Assembly: GCA_004298905.1 (NCBI GenBank)
Contig: SCTK01000015.1
Coordinates: 28,458 to 92,457, forward strand
DNA from: Burkholderiaceae bacterium
GTDB lineage: Bacteria > Pseudomonadota > Gammaproteobacteria > Burkholderiales > Burkholderiaceae_D
DNA length: 64,000 nt
Direction of reading: 5' to 3'
Shown here: positions 1-8,814 of the stretch, piece after piece
Position numbering within the stretch: the stretch's first letter is position 1
How the letters are laid out: each line of letters begins with the position of its first letter
Made by a program: the position numbers and the translations under genes
The notes under the pieces: generated by a model
The model's input: the letters and a program-made list of their open reading frames with translations, nothing else
Databases searched by the model: none
What the model was told of the DNA's origin: nothing

Positions 1-249
1 GACCGCCAACATCAGAACCTCGCCAGTATTCAACTGACGCAACCCTACGGCAAGTTTGAATTCGTGGCACTGCTGGTGCATGACCTGAACCGGTCAGACT
101 ACATGTTCCGTCCCAAGGTGACCTACCGCATCACCAAGGATACGCATCTGATTTTCGGCGCCGATATTTTCAAAGGCCAGCCGACCGGTCTGTTTGGTCA
201 GTATGACAACAAGGATCGCGTCTATCTGACCCTGCGGAACCATTTCTGA
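1..249 (+). CDS. C-terminal part of an outer-membrane beta-barrel protein (DUF1302-like)
   Basis: The frame is open from base 1, so the 5' end lies outside the window and only about 82 residues are seen. They alternate polar and hydrophobic residues in strand-like stretches and end in an aromatic residue (LTLRNHF), the usual last-strand signature of outer-membrane barrels recognised by BamA. The closing part resembles DUF1302-type proteins as I remember them; that family assignment is tentative. It converges on a LolA-like gene, so an envelope transport role together with the following genes is an inference. Confidence 0.55.
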   Translation, partial: DRQHQNLASIQLTQPYGKFEFVALLVHDLNRSDYMFRPKVTYRITKDTHLIFGADIFKGQPTGLFGQYDNKDRVYLTLRNHF

Positions 250-254
250 AGAAC

Positions 255-278
255 CGTTCCGCCCGCGCGGGCGGAACG
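255..278. terminator. Perfect 24-nt palindrome after the barrel gene
   Basis: A 12-base arm and its exact complement (CGTTCCGCCCGC / GCGGGCGGAACG) lie six bases after the stop codon, between two convergent genes. There is no strong T-run, so it may be a processing or Rho-assisted stop rather than a classic intrinsic terminator. Confidence 0.5.
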
Positions 279-287
279 TTAACCAGC

Positions 288-318
288 GACTAAGCGCTCG
301 TCGTTTGAGCGCTTAGTC
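288..318. repeat. Second hairpin between convergent genes (GACTAAGCGCTC arms)
   Basis: Perfect 12-bp arms with a 7-nt loop. The same motif with its flanks (CCAGCGACT...GCGCTTAGTCGA...ATGCAG) recurs near 51369-51415 beside sucD, so this is probably a dispersed hairpin repeat placed at a transcript end. Confidence 0.55.
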
Positions 319-335
319 GATTGTTATGCAGAGCA

Positions 336-1073
336 TTAATTGAGCCGCTGCAAATACGACTTGGTGAAGATACGATCCGGCAGATCGCGCATCTGCATGT
401 TGGAGTAATCGAGCACTGACTGCTCGCCTTTTTTCACGGCATCCTTGAGCACGATCCGCGTCGGCCGTATACGGCCCTGCATCTGTTGATAGTTTTCATA
501 CCAGGCTGTTTTGAGCAACCGATCCGAGAGCGAATAAAACTCAGCCTTGTACGGATAATTGCTGGCCTTGCGTACCCACAACACGACCTTGGAATAAGTC
601 ACCGAGCGATCCGATGCCGTCAGTTCCAGTACATTGCATTCCTGATTGTCGACCGTTTCGGCGCGCAACCATTTGGCCTCATAGTCGCCACTGAAATTGG
701 CGCGTGCGATATCGCCATTGGCCACCTGCCCGGTCAAGCGCTGCGAAAACGACAAGCGAATCGGTTGCGACACATCGGGTAGATACATCCACAGATCACG
801 CCCACGCATCAACAAGCTTTGCCCGCGTTCGGCCGCCGGCTCGGTGACCTGCACAATTGATTTTTCATTACCCTGCGACAGGACATGATAGGTGCGGGCT
901 TCCTGATCTTCTCCCGGACTGCTGCTGGTCACGTGAATATCGACTTCAAACCCGCCTTTAGGAAAGCGCACCTCATCCGCTGCTTCCACCATTTTTTGTG
1001 CCGAGACTTCCTCTGCGGCATGGGCCGAGGCAAAAACAATGCCGCATACTGCAATCAACATCGGCAAGCGCAT
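336..1073 (-). CDS. LolA-like outer membrane lipoprotein-sorting protein (periplasmic)
   Basis: Predicted 245-residue exported protein: a signal peptide (MRLPMLIAVCGIVFASAHA) followed by a beta-rich chain with the pattern of the LolA_like/COG2834 family (outer membrane lipoprotein-sorting protein). Members bind acyl chains in a half-barrel and ferry lipids or lipoproteins across the periplasm. The ORF could extend to 1292, but that overlaps the divergent gene. Starts at 1139 and 1151 are possible; 1073 gives the cleanest signal peptide, although its ribosome binding site is weak. Its position by two FtsX permeases and a barrel suggests part of an export path for the product of the FeeM-type locus (inference). 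Confidence 0.75.
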   Translation of the reverse strand: MRLPMLIAVCGIVFASAHAAEEVSAQKMVEAADEVRFPKGGFEVDIHVTSSSPGEDQEARTYHVLSQGNEKSIVQVTEPAAERGQSLLMRGRDLWMYLPDVSQPIRLSFSQRLTGQVANGDIARANFSGDYEAKWLRAETVDNQECNVLELTASDRSVTYSKVVLWVRKASNYPYKAEFYSLSDRLLKTAWYENYQQMQGRIRPTRIVLKDAVKKGEQSVLDYSNMQMRDLPDRIFTKSYLQRLN

Positions 1074-1282
1074 GAAAACGCTGCCCACTGTGGGGGCCAG
1101 CGCATTAAAAGCGACACCAGGAATAACAGGGAGATTCATTACTCGTTTCATTACAGGGCATAATGTGCAGGTTATCGGGAACTTACAGTCTATCCTTAAT
1201 CCAAATCGAAAGGCTGTGCTCAACGCACTAGGTGCCATGTTAGGCATTCCCGTGTCCCCTTTTCTCGCTGCATTCTGAACCC

Positions 1283-2221
1283 ATGAAGTCATCGAATCCG
1301 ATTCGTCACGGTGTCAAACGACTTTTCCGTCCTCTGCGCAAAGTCTGGGGCCGGTTACTTGGACGCAGAATGTATCACCCCGATTTTCATGCGCCTGCGA
1401 AAATCCGTAAAGTTTCTCTGACGCTGTTTCAGGAGGGCGAACTCAACCCCAAAACTCAGCAAACCATTTTCCGCGACGATCAACCACGCTTTCGCACCTT
1501 GTCGGTCGGCAATAGCGAAGAGATCAAGAACGTACTGCAGGCAGGCAACGGTTTTCGGGTCCGCATTGCACGCCGCACCGGCACGCCGCGTCAGGCCAGT
1601 CAGTTGCTGGAGAAACGTTTTGGCAGTCGCGGTTACAGCATGCCTGCGCAATGGGACGATCCCTCCGTCTTCACATTCATGGAATATCAGGATGGTGAAC
1701 TGGTCGGCACGGTCGGCGTTCGACTCGATTCACCCACCGGACTAGCCGCTGACAAAACCCATCCCGAGATCATGCGCACACTTCGCGCACATAAATTGCG
1801 CCTGTGTGAATATACCCGGCTGGCCGTTGAAGACAGCGCCGATTCAATTACCGCACTGGGCACGCTGTTTCATTCAGCCTATCTGTGGGCCGGTGTCGTA
1901 CACGACTTCAATTACTGCGTGATTGAAGTGAACCCCCGCCACGCAACGTTCTATCAACGCTTGTTGAAGTTCAAGGCACTGGGCCAGCCGGTGCATAACA
2001 GATCTGTGAATGCGCCGGCGGTCTTGCTGGGGATTTCCTTCACCGACATCGAAGCCAGCCTGCGCAAACGGCATGCTTCGTCAACGCAGTCAGGCAGTGC
2101 CTTCAGTTATGGTTTCTCGGAGGCAGAAGCCGCGACCATCGTGTTCGAACTAGAGCAGGTCAAGATCGAGCACACCAGCCGAAAATCCGCCGACAGTGAC
2201 AGTAAGTCATCCATCGGCTAG
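1283..2221 (+). CDS. FeeM-like N-acyl amino acid synthase, copy 1
   Basis: 312 residues. The core from about 60 to 260 has the GNAT/autoinducer-synthase-like pattern of FeeM N-acyl amino acid synthases, with conserved blocks LCEYTRLAVE (174-183) and VIEVNPRHATFYQRLLKF (213-230). Known FeeM enzymes transfer a long fatty acyl chain from an acyl carrier protein to the amino group of an amino acid such as tyrosine. The basic N-terminus (residues 1-30) resembles that of the paralogue at 6844, which supports this start. A dedicated carrier protein and ketosynthase lie between the two paralogues. The amino acid and acyl substrates cannot be read from sequence. Confidence 0.8.
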   Translation: MKSSNPIRHGVKRLFRPLRKVWGRLLGRRMYHPDFHAPAKIRKVSLTLFQEGELNPKTQQTIFRDDQPRFRTLSVGNSEEIKNVLQAGNGFRVRIARRTGTPRQASQLLEKRFGSRGYSMPAQWDDPSVFTFMEYQDGELVGTVGVRLDSPTGLAADKTHPEIMRTLRAHKLRLCEYTRLAVEDSADSITALGTLFHSAYLWAGVVHDFNYCVIEVNPRHATFYQRLLKFKALGQPVHNRSVNAPAVLLGISFTDIEASLRKRHASSTQSGSAFSYGFSEAEAATIVFELEQVKIEHTSRKSADSDSKSSIG

Positions 2222-2244
2222 AAATCCCGACGCAGTGGTGCCGC

Positions 2245-3465
2245 TCAGATATTCTGCCGCAAGGCGTCGACAATCGGTTTTTTACTCACCTTAAGCGCAG
2301 GCCAGACACACGCTACAACAGTAGCGCAGACGCCAATGAGGAACGCCGAACCGAGAATCCCGGGCGTAACACGAATCGCGGCGGTATACCCCTGACTCAT
2401 GTTCGGTGGAGGTGGCATGTCGATGCCAATCCAGGAAATCAGCACCGCCAGTGCCAAGCCGAGCACGACACCGATCAAGGCGCCTGTAGCACCAAGCAAA
2501 CAGTTTTCCAGCATCACCAGACGGCTGATATAGTGGCTGCGATTGCCGAGTGCGCGCATCGTGCCAAACTCACCGGTGCGTTCAAAAATACTCATGTTGA
2601 CCGCATTCGCAACTGACAACATAACCATCACCAGAATCACGATTTGCAATACGGCAAATTGATGGTCGTACATATTGACGGTCTTGGTATAAAAATCATT
2701 GAGTTGAATCCAGGTTGAAATTTCCATGGGTTGCGCGCCGTTGCCTGCCAATAGCGCGCGCGTTGCAACAACTGCGCTATCGGTCTGTTCTCGTTGCTGC
2801 AACAACACCACCAGCCGCGTCGCCCCGGCCACGGTCAGCACTTCCTGCGCAGCGGGGAGCGGGATGCGCACGATCCGGTCATCATAATCCTTGGCTGCTG
2901 ACACGAACACGCCACGCACCGTCAATTCGATTGTATTCAGTGCCCCCTCCGGCGTATTGGTGACCAGAGTGACCGGGTCGCCGGATTTAAGCTTCAAACG
3001 ATCAGCCACACCCTTGCCAAGCAGTACCCCGTGCGGGTCGCCCACGGGCAGCTGGGTTCCTGCGACCATGCGCACATAGCTGCCGAGACGGTTTTCACGC
3101 TCCGGTTCGATGCCTTCGACACGCACCGATAGATCAGTCTCACCATTGTTCAACAGTCCGGAAAAATCCAGCCGCGCCATCACATCAACGACATCCGGCA
3201 CCTGACGTACCCGCGCGGCCAGCAACTCTGGATTTTTGATCAGATATTTTTCCGGCGACTGTGAGCCAAGATGGAAGTAGCCATCGCGCGCGATTTGAAA
3301 ATGCCCCGTCTGCGAATGAATCAGCGCTTCGGCCAATTGGTGATAGACATCGCGGATAAATCCGCCGGTAAGAATCAAACCCGCCACGCCGAAGGCGATT
3401 GCCGCCAGCGTCATGCCTGACCGCACCCACTGCCGCGACAGATTTCGAAATGCCAGAAACAGCAT
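2245..3465 (-). CDS. FtsX/LolE-type ABC transporter permease, second of a pair
   Basis: 406 residues with the MacB/LolC/LolE layout: an N-terminal membrane helix (about 16-40), a large periplasmic domain, and three C-terminal helices. The motif ERTGEFGTMRALG precedes the second helix and is typical of FtsX permeases. The start codon overlaps the stop of the upstream permease by one base (TGATG), so translation is probably coupled. Such permeases extract or expel lipids or hydrophobic molecules with an ATPase partner. No ATPase gene is next to the pair, which is unusual. Confidence 0.85.
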   Translation of the reverse strand: MLFLAFRNLSRQWVRSGMTLAAIAFGVAGLILTGGFIRDVYHQLAEALIHSQTGHFQIARDGYFHLGSQSPEKYLIKNPELLAARVRQVPDVVDVMARLDFSGLLNNGETDLSVRVEGIEPERENRLGSYVRMVAGTQLPVGDPHGVLLGKGVADRLKLKSGDPVTLVTNTPEGALNTIELTVRGVFVSAAKDYDDRIVRIPLPAAQEVLTVAGATRLVVLLQQREQTDSAVVATRALLAGNGAQPMEISTWIQLNDFYTKTVNMYDHQFAVLQIVILVMVMLSVANAVNMSIFERTGEFGTMRALGNRSHYISRLVMLENCLLGATGALIGVVLGLALAVLISWIGIDMPPPPNMSQGYTAAIRVTPGILGSAFLIGVCATVVACVWPALKVSKKPIVDALRQNI

Positions 3466-4673
3466 CAGCGTGCCTTTCTCAATGCATCGACGATATCCAG
3501 CCGCGATGCACGCCAGGCCGGATAAAAGGATGCCGCCAACGTTGCCAGCCAGGCGATCGCCAATGCGTCGAACATGATTTTCCAATCGACACGAATCGCG
3601 CCGACAAAACCACGCGTCATCCCGGGGGGCGGCGGCATCGGAATGCCAATTTTGGAAATGACCCAGGACAGCAGCAAGGCAAACAGGGCGCCAATCACTG
3701 CGCCCAGCAACCCCATCGTGCAACCCTCCAGCACAAACTGCCGCTGGATACGGCGGCGATTGGCGCCTAGCGCCATCGAGGTACCGATCTCGGTCGTGCG
3801 CTCCATGATGCCAATGCTCAAGGTATTGGAAATCGCCAGCACGATGATGGCGGCAATGATGGCGCGAATCACGTTCACCTGTTTGCTGAACAACGTGACA
3901 GTCTTATTGTAGAAATCAGCCTGATCGGTCCAGGGCGAGAGTGCAAATTGATCCGCAGGCAGCAGGCCACGCCAGCGTCCCAGAAACTCCGTTGTCTGGT
4001 GCGTCTCTTTCAACATCACCAGCCAGCTTTGCGCACCATGGACACGCAACAATTTTTGCGCCGTCTCGATCGGGATACGCAAACTGACATCGTCGTAATT
4101 CTTGTTCGCCGTGTAGAAAATTCCTTGCACAGGCAACTCGACCGCATTCAAGCCGCCGCTACGCGTATTTGACAACAGTGCCAATTTCTCGCCGACCGAA
4201 ACGCCCAACTGTCGCGCCAGCCCTTCACCAACAATGATGCCGGGTGCCTCCCCCGGCCCCAAGCCATGTCCCTTGTACACCACCAGCGCGGTCGAACCTT
4301 GCAACTCTGCCCCCGGATCGACCCCCTCGCCAAGGAAGGCGATCGTGGTATCGCCCACACTCGCCATGCCGGTAAAACTCAACCGCGGCACAACAGCACG
4401 CACCTCACTATCCTGCTTCAGTTTCTCAAGCCAAGATGAATCTGGCGACAGCAGAAATTTTCCCACAGGAACCTGACCATATTCCAGATAGCCCGGCTTG
4501 ACCACCCGCACATGCCCGTACTGACTTTCAATATAGGCTTCGCGCATGGCCCAGAAAACCCACTCGATGAAGCCCGAAGCCACTACCATGGCACTGATAC
4601 CAAATACGATCACAGCGACCGAGACTGCCGAATTTCGCCGGTAACGCAAAACATTGCGCAAGGCGATCCACAT
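3465..4673 (-). CDS. FtsX/LolC-type ABC transporter permease, first of a pair
   Basis: 402 residues from the chosen start MWIALRNVLRYRRN, which aligns with the start of its partner. An in-frame ATG at 4730 is an alternative; neither has a strong ribosome binding site. It has one N-terminal helix, a periplasmic domain and three C-terminal helices, with ERTTEIGTSMALGANRRRI as the FtsX signature. It is the promoter-proximal gene of a two-gene minus-strand unit reading away from the acyl carrier protein gene. It probably forms a heterodimer with the downstream permease; the substrate may be the acylated product of this locus (inference). Confidence 0.85.
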   Translation of the reverse strand: MWIALRNVLRYRRNSAVSVAVIVFGISAMVVASGFIEWVFWAMREAYIESQYGHVRVVKPGYLEYGQVPVGKFLLSPDSSWLEKLKQDSEVRAVVPRLSFTGMASVGDTTIAFLGEGVDPGAELQGSTALVVYKGHGLGPGEAPGIIVGEGLARQLGVSVGEKLALLSNTRSGGLNAVELPVQGIFYTANKNYDDVSLRIPIETAQKLLRVHGAQSWLVMLKETHQTTEFLGRWRGLLPADQFALSPWTDQADFYNKTVTLFSKQVNVIRAIIAAIIVLAISNTLSIGIMERTTEIGTSMALGANRRRIQRQFVLEGCTMGLLGAVIGALFALLLSWVISKIGIPMPPPPGMTRGFVGAIRVDWKIMFDALAIAWLATLAASFYPAWRASRLDIVDALRKAR

Positions 4674-4987
4674 CTCGGTGCGAGATGGCAGCGCGTGGGA
4701 ACATAACGAAAGGCCAGAAAAAAGTTTCATCAAAATGGCAAGCAATTGACGCGACGATGCTGCAAATAGTACTCGATCCGTAGCCAGGCAAGTCCAGAAT
4801 AAGGCTGGCTTTCCCGAGCGCACTACTTACCGAAAGCCAGGTGACTTATTAAACAAAGAACACTTTGACATACAGGATTCCGGCGGATCCGTAAGATTGC
4901 CGGTCACTTCATCTATACTACTCAATCGAGCATACTTGCCTAAAGTGGATAGAGTAATCAGCCCGTCCCCTATTGACGAGGGAAACC
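4674..4987. promoter_or_regulatory. Divergent intergenic region between permease and acyl carrier operons
   Basis: 314 bases without a convincing gene. It must hold divergent promoters. A TTGACA at about 4867 and a TATACT near 4914 are visible but are not correctly spaced to each other, so no promoter is called. A GAGG ribosome binding site lies just before the carrier protein start. Confidence 0.35.
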
Positions 4988-5233
4988 ATGAGCACTTTTG
5001 AGAAAATACAGGATCTGCTGGTCAAGAAATTTGGCCTGGATCCGTCTGATATTCATGCTGATTCAACCCTCGAATCGCTGGGCCTGGACTCCTTGAACGT
5101 GATTGAGTTGTTGTTTGACCTCGAAGACGAATTTGGTATCACGATTCCAGACGATGCCAACAATCGGGTGAGGCCCACTTCTGTCGGTGAAGTTGTGACC
5201 CTGCTGGACAATCTGCTGTCCAGAGAAAACTGA
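4988..5233 (+). CDS. Dedicated acyl carrier protein
   Basis: 81-residue carrier protein with the phosphopantetheine attachment motif LGLDSLNVIEL; the modified serine is residue 35. It is acidic, helical and of normal ACP length. An ATG 15 bases upstream is in frame, but GAGG seven bases before 4988 favours this start. It is followed 51 bases later by a ketosynthase and flanked by two FeeM-type synthases, matching the known pairing of FeeM with its own carrier FeeL. It is probably the acyl donor for these synthases, not the housekeeping AcpP (inference). Confidence 0.9.
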   Translation: MSTFEKIQDLLVKKFGLDPSDIHADSTLESLGLDSLNVIELLFDLEDEFGITIPDDANNRVRPTSVGEVVTLLDNLLSREN

Positions 5234-5284
5234 CCCAGGAAATCTTCTCATTCCGTTTCCATCACACCAACTACGGGAGCACGA

Positions 5285-6514
5285 GTGCGGCGTGTTGTCA
5301 TTACCGGATTGGGAGTCATTTCTCCCATTGGAAATTCTAAAGCCGATTTTCTGGAAGCCCTGCGTACGGCACGTTCCGGTATCAAGGTGCGCACACCGGA
5401 TTACCCCGATTTGAAAACCCGCATTGCCGGGTTCACCGATTTCAACCCCACCGATTTCCTCACCCGGCCTGAGCTCACGGGCATGGATCGCGTCAGCCAG
5501 TTCACCCTCGCTGCTGCCAAACAGGCGATGGCTGACGCCCAGATTGCTTTTGAAGAAAACGAATGGCCCCGTGTCGGCGTGGCGCTCGGGACTGGTCTGG
5601 GTGGCGCCAATACTATCAACGAAACCTATGTCCAGCTGTTCAAGAAAGATCCCAACCGCGTGCACCCTCTCAGTGTGCTGATGACCATGAGCAACGCCCC
5701 GGCCGCGCATATCGCGCTCAAATACCAGGCGCAGGGGCCCAGCATGACTTACACCTGCGCCTGCTCTTCCTCCAACATCGCTATCGGCGAAGCGGCGCGG
5801 CAAATTCGTCACGGCTATGCCGATGTGATGTTCACGGGCGGCACCGAAGCCATGCTCAATTACGGCAGTCTGAAAGGGTGGGAAGCCATGCGCGTACTAG
5901 GGCTGGAAGACCCGGAGGATCCTTCGCGTTCCTGCAAACCATTTTCCAAAAATCGTACCGGCCTAGTGTTGGGCGAAGGAGCCGCGGTATTCATTCTGGA
6001 AAGCCTGGAACACGCACAGCGGCGCGGCGCGAAAATCTATGCCGAACTGGTCGGCTACGGTAGCACCAATGATCCCGGTCACATTACTCGCCCCTCGGTC
6101 GAGGGCCAGGCGCAAGCCATGCGTGCAGCACTGCAAGATGCCATGCTAACGCCTGATGCAATCGACTATATCAACGCGCACGGCACCGCCACCGCAGTCA
6201 ACGATGCCACCGAAACAGCGGCAATCAAACAGGTATTTGGAGAACGTGCCTATCGCTTGCCGGTCAGCTCCACCAAATCCATGCATGGTCATCTGCTTGG
6301 TGCGGCGGGTGCAGTCGAAATGATGGCGTGCCTGCTGGCGCTGGAAGAACAAATGTTGCCGCCCACGGCGGGCGTCATTGAACCTGATCCCGAATGCGAT
6401 CTCGACTACGTGGCTGGAGTAGCGCGCCGGGGTGTTGCAGTGCGTACCGTGATGTCCAACTCCTTTGCCTTTGGTGGCAGTAATGCGGTGTTGATTGTGC
6501 AGAAACGACCGTAG
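5285..6514 (+). CDS. Beta-ketoacyl-ACP synthase (FabF/KAS II type)
   Basis: 409 residues, full-length thiolase-fold condensing enzyme. The catalytic set is intact: nucleophile Cys160 in TCACSSS, His299 in NAHGTAT, and Lys331/His334 in KSMHGHLLGAAG. The start is GTG with GGGAG just upstream. It would elongate or set the chain length of the acyl group on the neighbouring carrier protein by decarboxylative condensation with malonyl-ACP. Its place in a FeeM-type locus, away from other fab genes, points to a specialised role (inference). Confidence 0.9.
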   Translation: MRRVVITGLGVISPIGNSKADFLEALRTARSGIKVRTPDYPDLKTRIAGFTDFNPTDFLTRPELTGMDRVSQFTLAAAKQAMADAQIAFEENEWPRVGVALGTGLGGANTINETYVQLFKKDPNRVHPLSVLMTMSNAPAAHIALKYQAQGPSMTYTCACSSSNIAIGEAARQIRHGYADVMFTGGTEAMLNYGSLKGWEAMRVLGLEDPEDPSRSCKPFSKNRTGLVLGEGAAVFILESLEHAQRRGAKIYAELVGYGSTNDPGHITRPSVEGQAQAMRAALQDAMLTPDAIDYINAHGTATAVNDATETAAIKQVFGERAYRLPVSSTKSMHGHLLGAAGAVEMMACLLALEEQMLPPTAGVIEPDPECDLDYVAGVARRGVAVRTVMSNSFAFGGSNAVLIVQKRP

Positions 6515-6843
6515 CGACCGAGGCAGATCCTGTATTTTCAGCGAGCGGGTAATTTAACTTACCGCCATTATTGCCCAGGCAATTCGACAAAGCGCTGTAC
6601 TCAAGCTTGAAGATACCGCACAAACGAATCTCTAATCAACCCTTCCCTGCTCGATACTCAGCCCTAAAATATAGGCATGCCGGTCCGTTAACAGTCATTA
6701 ACAGGAGGCTGTTTGGATCCCAAAGCGCCTCGTTAACGGCGCTTGAATTCACCGGCATTTATCAACATTGCACCCAAGCAACAGCTGCGGCTATATGCAC
6801 ACATATCCGCACCGGCACCACTACTACCGAACGGAGCCATCAC
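6515..6843. promoter_or_regulatory. Intergenic region before FeeM copy 2, with a small hairpin
   Basis: 329 bases with no supported gene, although the frame of the next gene is open upstream. A perfect 7-bp hairpin lies at 6723-6744 (AAGCGCC, 8-nt loop, GGCGCTT), and three GTTAAC/ATTAAC boxes cluster at about 6686-6737. No T-run follows the hairpin, so a regulatory rather than terminator role is more likely. Confidence 0.35.
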
Positions 6844-7788
6844 ATGCGTCTGTGCTCACCCGGTAAGTCCATCAAGCGCTTGCTTTGGCCCGTGGTCAAG
6901 ACATGGGCGCTCATGCGCGGCCAAGACCCCCACGGCTATCAACTTGGTTTCAGCGATACGTCGGACACTCAAAAAATCACCATCAACGCAAAGCCTGACG
7001 ACGAGCATGCTCTGGAACAAGGTGACATTGAGGCAAAAACTGAACAAACCATCTTCCGTGAGGAACAACCCCGTTTTCGTGCGCTTTCTTCGGGCGAACG
7101 TGAAGCCATCAAGCGTGTGCTGGAATCAGGCCACGGTTTCAAGGTGCGCATCGCCAGTAAGCCTGGCACACCCAGGCGGGCCAGCGGTTTGGTGCAAAAA
7201 CGCTATGGCGGACGTGGCTACCAAACACCCGAGGAATGGGAAGAACCGCAGTTGTTTACCTTCCTTGCCTATCATGACGGCGAGTTAATCGGAACAGTGG
7301 GTGTGCGTCTGGATTCTGAGAATAGACTCGCAGCGGACAAGCTATATCAAGTGGAGCTGAACGCGCTAAGGGAGGCCGGACACAAACTGTGCGAATACAC
7401 CCGCCTGGCTGTTGAAACAACCGCCGATTCGAAAGCTGCGCTGGCAACCCTGTTTCACTCTGGATATCTGTGGGCAGGAATCATCCATGGCCACGATTAT
7501 TGCGTCATCGAGGTACACCCGCGGCATATTGTGTTTTACCAACGCATGCTTGGTTTCAAAAAACTCAGTGATACACGCCACAATACCAATGTCAACGCCC
7601 CTGGAATACTATTGGGCATTGAGTTCTCTGAAATAGCGCGCAACCTGGCAAAACAGCAGAAGCGTCGTAGAGAAACTGACACCACTGGCGGTTTGTTCGA
7701 CTATGGTTTTGCCGACAATGAAGCTTCCGCCATCCTCTATGAACTTGAAAAGATCGAGGAAAATCGCGAGAAAAGTGATGCGCATTGA
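6844..7788 (+). CDS. FeeM-like N-acyl amino acid synthase, copy 2
   Basis: 314 residues, a clear paralogue of the protein at 1283, sharing LCEYTRLAVE (182-191), VIEVHPRH and the NAPG/LLGIEF block. The start is chosen at an ATG preceded by GGAG at seven bases; the longer open frame upstream has no protein-like sequence. It likely transfers an acyl chain from the carrier protein at 4988 to an amine. Two diverged copies in one locus suggest two acceptors, two chains, or sequential acylations (inference). A basic N-terminal stretch (1-28) may be membrane-associated. Confidence 0.8.
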   Translation: MRLCSPGKSIKRLLWPVVKTWALMRGQDPHGYQLGFSDTSDTQKITINAKPDDEHALEQGDIEAKTEQTIFREEQPRFRALSSGEREAIKRVLESGHGFKVRIASKPGTPRRASGLVQKRYGGRGYQTPEEWEEPQLFTFLAYHDGELIGTVGVRLDSENRLAADKLYQVELNALREAGHKLCEYTRLAVETTADSKAALATLFHSGYLWAGIIHGHDYCVIEVHPRHIVFYQRMLGFKKLSDTRHNTNVNAPGILLGIEFSEIARNLAKQQKRRRETDTTGGLFDYGFADNEASAILYELEKIEENREKSDAH

Positions 7789-7818
7789 ATTTGGATTTTT
7801 CTCAATTGGCTACGCAAC

Positions 7819-7890
7819 CCCAGTGTTCATTACGAGACTGTATCTTTCGTTAGAGTTATCGTAATCTGGGCACCCTCGAAGAACACTGGG
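7819..7890. promoter_or_regulatory. Nested inverted repeats upstream of the ThiF-like gene
   Basis: Outer perfect 10-bp arms CCCAGTGTTC (7819-7828) and GAACACTGGG (7881-7890) enclose inner perfect 7-bp arms ATTACGA (7829-7835) and TCGTAAT (7859-7865). The structure ends 21 bases before the next start codon. It could be an RNA leader structure or an operator. Confidence 0.5.
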
Positions 7891-7911
7891 TCATTACACC
7901 CGCACAAACTC

Positions 7912-8802
7912 ATGAGCCATTTTTCCTACGATCAGGCCTTCTCCCGCAACATCGGCTGGGTCACAGAATCGGAGCAAGTCTGCTTGCGCAGCAAACGCAT
8001 CGCTATCGGTGGACTGGGGGGCGTAGGCGGCTTTCACCTGACGACGCTGGCAAGACTGGGTATCGGCAAATTTCATATTGCCGATTTCGACAGCTTCGAC
8101 ATCGTCAATTTCAATCGCCAGGCCGGCGCCACGATGACCAGTCTGGATAAGCCCAAGGCAACCGTATTGGCGACCATGGCGCGCGACATCAATCCGGAAC
8201 TGGAACTTGAAGTATTTGATCAAGGTGTCATGGCAGACAATCTCGATGATTTCCTGCACGATGTCGATTTGTATGTTGATGGCCTCGATTTCTTCGCATT
8301 CACTGCACGCCAAATGGTATTTGCCGCCTGCGCACACAAGGGGATTCCTGCGATCACTGTCGCTCCATTGGGCATGGGTGCGGCGCTGCTCAATTTTCTG
8401 CCGGGTGGCATGACGTTTGAAGAATATTTCCGCTGGCAAGGTTGTAATGAAGAACAAATGGCATTGCGCTTTTTGCTCGGCCTGTCTCCTGCCATGTTGC
8501 AGCGCCCCTATCTGGCTGAGCCAGCGGCAGTAGATTTCAAGGAAAAGCGCGGACCCTCGACCATCATGGCATGTCAGCTATGCGCAGGTATTGCAGCGAC
8601 CGAAGCACTCAAAATACTGCTCAAACGAGGGCCGATCACCTACGCCCCGCGAGGCATGCATTTTGATGCCTACCGCCAGCGGCTGGTCACCACTTGGCGT
8701 CCCTGGGGCAACCGTAATCCAATCCAGCGCCTTGCGCTGTCCATTGCTGCATGGCAGCTTGCCCGCATGCGACGGGCTGCACCGCCACACAACGGCCAAT
8801 GA
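7912..8802 (+). CDS. ThiF/MoeB-type E1-like adenylating enzyme
   Basis: 296 residues with the E1 Rossmann fold: nucleotide loop GGLGGVGG (33-40), acidic DFD (58-60), NRQ (68-70), DKPKA (79-83) and DGLD (123-126). These enzymes adenylate a C-terminal carboxylate or another carboxyl group. A lone CQLC (221-224) is present, not the usual double CxxC zinc site. It converges with a nitroreductase-like gene 12 bases away. The E1 plus flavin-reductase pairing recalls azole-forming enzymes, but no YcaO or precursor peptide is seen. A role in modifying the N-acyl amino acid made here is plausible but unproved. Confidence 0.8.
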   Translation: MSHFSYDQAFSRNIGWVTESEQVCLRSKRIAIGGLGGVGGFHLTTLARLGIGKFHIADFDSFDIVNFNRQAGATMTSLDKPKATVLATMARDINPELELEVFDQGVMADNLDDFLHDVDLYVDGLDFFAFTARQMVFAACAHKGIPAITVAPLGMGAALLNFLPGGMTFEEYFRWQGCNEEQMALRFLLGLSPAMLQRPYLAEPAAVDFKEKRGPSTIMACQLCAGIAATEALKILLKRGPITYAPRGMHFDAYRQRLVTTWRPWGNRNPIQRLALSIAAWQLARMRRAAPPHNGQ

Positions 8803-8814
8803 ATCGCGGTGGCG

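Noticed and set aside
1155..1282. Sigma54-type element upstream of the LolA-like gene (GG-N10-GC near 1256-1272)
   Set aside because: The spacing fits but the flanking bases do not match TGGCAC or TTGC.
1283..2221. LuxI-type homoserine lactone synthase
   Set aside because: The fold is related, but the conserved blocks and the ACP/ketosynthase context match FeeM-type N-acyl amino acid synthases, and no LuxR partner is present.
6714..6728. Sigma54-type element upstream of FeeM copy 2
   Set aside because: GG and GC are ten bases apart, but the rest (TTTGGATCCCAAAGCGC) is far from consensus.
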